A stretch of DNA of 64,000 nucleotides from contig NZ_VOMB01000010.1 in NCBI RefSeq assembly GCF_019050325.1, forward strand, positions 62,001-126,000, in the 5' to 3' direction. The notes under the pieces are model-generated. The model was given only the letters and a program-made list of their open reading frames with translations, had not been told where the DNA came from and made no database searches. A program made the position numbers and the translations under genes. Below, one piece after another: positions 61,232 to 64,000 of this stretch (positions are counted from its first letter, which is position 1; every line of letters starts with the position of its first letter). Source of the stretch: [Mycobacterium] fortunisiensis. GTDB taxonomy: Bacteria; Actinomycetota; Actinomycetes; Mycobacteriales; Mycobacteriaceae.

Positions 61232-62527
61232 CTAGAACTGGCCGAGGTAGAACCGGCCGCCCTGGTCGTCGGTGCATTCGGCCATCAGTCCGTACGGCTG
61301 TCGTGACGGCTCTTGGAGCACCGTGCCGCCGGCTTCACGGACCCGGTCGACCGCGACCTCGATATCGGCGACCGTCCACATCGGCACGGTGGTGGCGCGC
61401 TCGGCTCCGCCGGCCATACCGGACATCGGCTGGCTGCCCTGCACGCCCCAGCCGTCGTCGACCCGGCCCGGCTCGAAGGTCCACGACAGCACCCGACCGT
61501 AGAACTCCTTGAATGCCCCCGAATCGGGCACTTCGTAGGTGAGGTACGAAAGTTCGCCTGGCCCAGCACCATTGAGCTCGGGACGGGGCACGTAGGTGCT
61601 GGGCTGGAACACCGCGAACGCGGTCCCGGCCGGGTCGGTGGCGTCGAGTACGGTGCCGAATTCCCGCGGCTGCGGCTCACCGGTGACGCCGCCGGCCGCG
61701 GTGATGGCGTGGCGTGCCGTGTCGAGGTCGTCCACGGCGAAGCAGCAGAACAACGTGGCGGGCCCGTCGGTGCCGAAGATCCCGACGTGTTGTCTGGTGT
61801 TCGTCACCCGATGGGTGACCGGATCGAAGGTCCAACCCAGCACCCGTCCGTAGAACCGGGCCGCCCGTTCGACGTCGGGCGCCCAGACCGAGACGTAGCC
61901 GACGTCGCCGTGCCGGATCGGTGGCGGTGCGTCGGGCAGCGGGCCGGCCAGCATCCAGCGGTGCCCGGACGGGTCGAAGATCGTGGCGTTGCGGGTGCCG
62001 TAGTTTTCGTACGGCTCGCGCTGCACCTGAGCGCCGAACGTGCGGGCTCGTTCCAGAACCGCGTCGGTGTCCGCCACGTGGAGCAGCAGGCTCACCGAAT
62101 TGGTTTCCGGTTCAGGGACTTTCAATCCCAGTTCGGGGTATTCGTCGGCCAGGTAGAGCACGCCTCCGGCCAGCTCGAGCTCGGCGTGCCCGATACGGCC
62201 GTCATCCATGACGATCGGCTCGCCGACCTGTCGGGCGCCGAACACGTCGACATACCAGGCGATCGCCGCGCGCGCGTCGCGGGTGGCGAGGTAGGGGATC
62301 ACGGCCGAGCGCGGCTGCGGCGCCGCCGGGTGGTTCAGTGCCGCTGATGGCCGGTCCAGGTCGGAAAGCGCGGTGTCGGTTCCGCTCATGACGACTCCTT
62401 CGGTGTGGGTGGGCAGGGTGAGTGCCGATTCCAGGCGGGCACGCAGGCGGGCCGCGAACGCCGGATCGGGGGAGACCGGATGGTCGTGGCCGGTCAGCAC
62501 GGTCAATGGATCGTGGCTGTTGTTCAC
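61232..62527 (-). CDS. Triple VOC (glyoxalase-fold) protein with N-terminal sigma-associated segment
   Basis: A 431-residue protein. Residues 1-45 (DPLTVLTGHDHPVSPDPAFAARLRARLES in outline) form a short helical segment seen before VOC domains in ECF-linked actinobacterial proteins. Then come a PhnB-like VOC domain (about 65-190) and two further VOC domains (about 200-310 and 320-431), e.g. VGYVSVWAPDVERAARFYGR and LSYLTYEVPDSGAFKEFYGR. GTG at 62527 overlaps the sigma-factor stop (GTGA) and has GGAGG six bases upstream. Enzymatic activity is not predictable. Confidence 0.83.
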   Translation of the reverse strand: MNNSHDPLTVLTGHDHPVSPDPAFAARLRARLESALTLPTHTEGVVMSGTDTALSDLDRPSAALNHPAAPQPRSAVIPYLATRDARAAIAWYVDVFGARQVGEPIVMDDGRIGHAELELAGGVLYLADEYPELGLKVPEPETNSVSLLLHVADTDAVLERARTFGAQVQREPYENYGTRNATIFDPSGHRWMLAGPLPDAPPPIRHGDVGYVSVWAPDVERAARFYGRVLGWTFDPVTHRVTNTRQHVGIFGTDGPATLFCCFAVDDLDTARHAITAAGGVTGEPQPREFGTVLDATDPAGTAFAVFQPSTYVPRPELNGAGPGELSYLTYEVPDSGAFKEFYGRVLSWTFEPGRVDDGWGVQGSQPMSGMAGGAERATTVPMWTVADIEVAVDRVREAGGTVLQEPSRQPYGLMAECTDDQGGRFYLGQF

Positions 62528-63033
62528 GACGTTCCTCCCTCCGGGTACTGGGATCGGAAGGCGCGGCGGGCCCGCACCAACAGGGCTTCGGTGGCGTGCA
62601 CCGTGCGGCCGATCAACTCGGCGCACTCGGGCACCGTGCAGTCATCGAGGTAGCGCAGCGCCAGCACGGTCCGGTGGTGTTCGGGCAGGCGCGCCAAAAC
62701 CGACTCGGCGACAAGGCGATCCAGTTCGGCATCCCAGTCGTCGGCCGGGTCCACCGGTTCGGGCAGTTCGGCCACCGGCACGGTGAAGCGGTCGTGGCGG
62801 CGTCGGTAGTGGTCGGCGAGTTTGTGCCGGGCCACCCCGATCAGCCACGGCACCGAGATCGGCGGCGGCGACGGTCGGCGAGCCGCGTCCATGGCGGCCA
62901 GGAACGTCTCCGACGTCAGGTCCTCGGCGGTTCCGCGGTCACCGCAGCGGCGTACGAAGTAGCCGTACACCACTGGCAAGGCCTCGTCGTAGCACCTCAG
63001 CAGTAGCCGCGGAGCGTCAGTTTCGGCGCTCAC
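62524..63033 (-). CDS. ECF-type sigma factor coupled to the VOC protein
   Basis: A 169-residue ECF sigma factor. Region 2 (YDEALPVVYGYFVRRCGDRG; EDLTSETFLAAM; PWLIGVARHKLADHYRRR) and region 4 (VLARLPEHHRTVLALRYLDD; IGRTVHATEALLVRARRAF) are both present. No anti-sigma with a membrane helix is beside it. The four-base overlap with the VOC gene makes that protein its most likely partner or target. It is divergent from a PhyH-type dioxygenase across 94 bp. Confidence 0.88.
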   Translation of the reverse strand: MSAETDAPRLLLRCYDEALPVVYGYFVRRCGDRGTAEDLTSETFLAAMDAARRPSPPPISVPWLIGVARHKLADHYRRRHDRFTVPVAELPEPVDPADDWDAELDRLVAESVLARLPEHHRTVLALRYLDDCTVPECAELIGRTVHATEALLVRARRAFRSQYPEGGTS

Positions 63034-63083
63034 ACCCTTATCGTCGCCTTCGGGGACCGAACTCCGACGGGTTGCGCGAAGAA

Positions 63084-63099
63084 ATTTTCACCGGAAAAT
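63084..63099. repeat. ATTTTC-ACCG-GAAAAT palindrome
   Basis: A perfect 6-bp inverted repeat in the divergent space between the ECF gene and the PhyH-type gene, and AT-rich compared with its surroundings. Confidence 0.4.
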
Positions 63100-63127
63100 C
63101 ATTGGCCCCGGTCAGTGGTGGTGCGCC

Positions 63128-63826
63128 ATGGTGGTGGTCGACGTGGTGGATGTCTATGCATTCCGGAGGGACGGGTTCGTCAGGGTCGAGCAGGCGGCTC
63201 CGGTCGAAATTGCCGATGCGGCCAGGGATCTGCTCTGGGAGCAGATCGGGCTGTCGCCGTATGAACCGGCAACCTGGACCAGCCCGGTGGTCTGGGCGGC
63301 CGACCTCACCGGGGCCGGCCCGTTCGGGGAGTTGGCGGGCAGCGTCGTGCTCGCCGATACGTTGGACGAGATCTGCGGAGCCGGACGGTGGCAGCCGCGG
63401 GGCTGGCACATCGACGCCAACACCCCGCTGCCGGGTGGGGAGTGGGCGGTCAGCGGCCGTCCGCACACGCTGTTGGTGCTGACCCTGCTGTCCGAGGTGG
63501 GTCCTACCGATGCGCCGACGCGCATTCGGGTGGGTTCACACCGTGACGTCGCCCGGGTGCTGGGCCCAGATCCGGTCGATTTCGTGGCGGCCGGTGCGGT
63601 GGTCGACGATGCGAGCCGAAGCTGTCCGGTGGCCCATGCGACGGGCCGGCCCGGTGACATGTACGTGGTGCACCCGTTCACAGCCCATGCCGCCGACGTA
63701 CATCGTGGCAGCACACCACGTTTCATGTCGCAGGCGCCTGTCATGCTCACCGACGAACTCGGCCCGCAGGGTCCGCCGGCCCTGGCCTGCGTGTGGGACA
63801 GGCCGTCGGATCAGGACTTGGCGTAG
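63128..63826 (+). CDS. Phytanoyl-CoA dioxygenase (PhyH)-family protein
   Basis: A 232-residue non-haem iron/2-oxoglutarate-dependent oxygenase-like protein. Iron ligands are H94 and D96 (GWHIDANTP) and H192 (ADVHRGS), with R198 positioned for 2-oxoglutarate. The spacing and the terminal HRGSTPRFMSQ motif match the PhyH fold. Family members hydroxylate phytanoyl-CoA or specialised metabolites; the substrate here is unknown. ATG at 63128 has no clear ribosome site. It is divergent from the ECF sigma factor. Confidence 0.82.
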   Translation: MVVVDVVDVYAFRRDGFVRVEQAAPVEIADAARDLLWEQIGLSPYEPATWTSPVVWAADLTGAGPFGELAGSVVLADTLDEICGAGRWQPRGWHIDANTPLPGGEWAVSGRPHTLLVLTLLSEVGPTDAPTRIRVGSHRDVARVLGPDPVDFVAAGAVVDDASRSCPVAHATGRPGDMYVVHPFTAHAADVHRGSTPRFMSQAPVMLTDELGPQGPPALACVWDRPSDQDLA

Positions 63827-63895
63827 AAGAAGCCCGTTCCGATGATCGCGATGTGATCGCGATGCCCGACAGCACGGCGATACCTTGAGGCCTGG

Positions 63896-64000
63896 TTACC
63901 CGGAAGGCCGGATGTCCATACCCGCCGGGGTCAGAGCCTCCAGCCCCGGCCGGGCCACCTCGAAGGCGTCGGCGATGGCCTGCGACAGGGCCACCGACTC
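63896..64000 (-). CDS. C-terminal end of an unidentified leftward gene
   Basis: The last 34 codons of a minus-strand gene that continues beyond the right edge (SQAIADAFEVARPGLEALTP and a TAA stop at 63896-63898). Codon third positions are GC-rich as in real genes here. The piece is too short to identify. The 69-bp space to the PhyH gene contains GATCGCGATG twice (63844-63853, 63855-63864). Confidence 0.6.
   Translation of the reverse strand, partial: ESVALSQAIADAFEVARPGLEALTPAGMDIRPSG

Noticed and set aside
63844-63864. Short tandem repeat GATCGCGATG x2 as possible CRISPR or attachment site
   Set aside because: Only two copies, one base apart, no spacers and no integrase nearby.

Overview
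The window is a high-GC chromosomal segment of a non-tuberculous mycobacterium (Mycobacterium/Mycolicibacterium type). The evidence is the mycolic-acid FAS-II dehydratase genes hadABC, a mycolic acid methyltransferase, mkl (mceG), mycobacterium-type rpoB and rpoC, DUF3060/DUF3558 lipoproteins, and a gene order that closely follows the Rv0634B-Rv0688 stretch of M. tuberculosis as I remember it. No insertion sequence, prophage or CRISPR array was seen. All homology statements rest on motif reading and memory, not on database searches.

Layout. 1-1.6 kb: the end of an NsrR-like Fe-S repressor and flavohemoglobin (nitric oxide defence). 1.7-6.5 kb: tRNA-Thr, tRNA-Met, rpmG, hadA-hadB-hadC, tRNA-Trp, secE, nusG, rplK, rplA. 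6.5-12.2 kb: a tiny Cys/His protein, an ECF42-type sigma factor with its tandem YCII/DGPF partner, then mycolate methyltransferase, LipG-like hydrolase and an ABC1 kinase-like protein, mostly leftward. 12.2-17.5 kb: accessory genes (MpaB/DUF2236 oxygenase with divergent TetR, two DinB proteins with divergent WYL regulator, a nucleotidyltransferase, an EEP-fold enzyme). 17.5-23.2 kb: an apparent glycan operon of a very large GH38 alpha-mannosidase, a PpiC-flank-like protein and a ROK kinase. 23.1-28 kb: HxlR/DUF1772 pair, rplJ-rplL with L10 leader, mkl, and an internally duplicated membrane protein. 28.1-36.7 kb: rpoB-rpoC, then end (nfo).

36.8-47.4 kb: PAP2 protein, SDR, F420-type LLM enzyme, TetR, then fadE8-paaX-echA (acyl-CoA metabolism), a PknH-sensor-like membrane protein, two DUF3060 and two DUF3558 exported proteins, and a TetR. 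47.6-52 kb: the str operon rpsL-rpsG-fusA-tuf. 52-54.8 kb: cutinase, SHOCT membrane protein, and an SDR of the mycofactocin-coupled type. 54.8-59.9 kb: a leftward operon ddaH-rocD-APC permease-universal stress protein with divergent Lrp/AsnC regulator, which looks like an arginine/ornithine catabolic cassette placed between the Rv0687-like SDR and the Rv0688-like ferredoxin reductase. 61.2-64 kb: an ECF sigma factor translationally coupled to a triple VOC-fold protein, a PhyH-type dioxygenase, and the end of an unidentified leftward gene.

Recurring themes: many starts sit 6-7 nt downstream of a TANNNT -10 box, the signature of leaderless mycobacterial mRNA; tight ATGA/GTGA/TGATG overlaps mark operons; and several long dyads (6502-6550, 13283-13330, 35887-35940, 61178-61230) occupy intergenic spaces and are not explained by the genes themselves.
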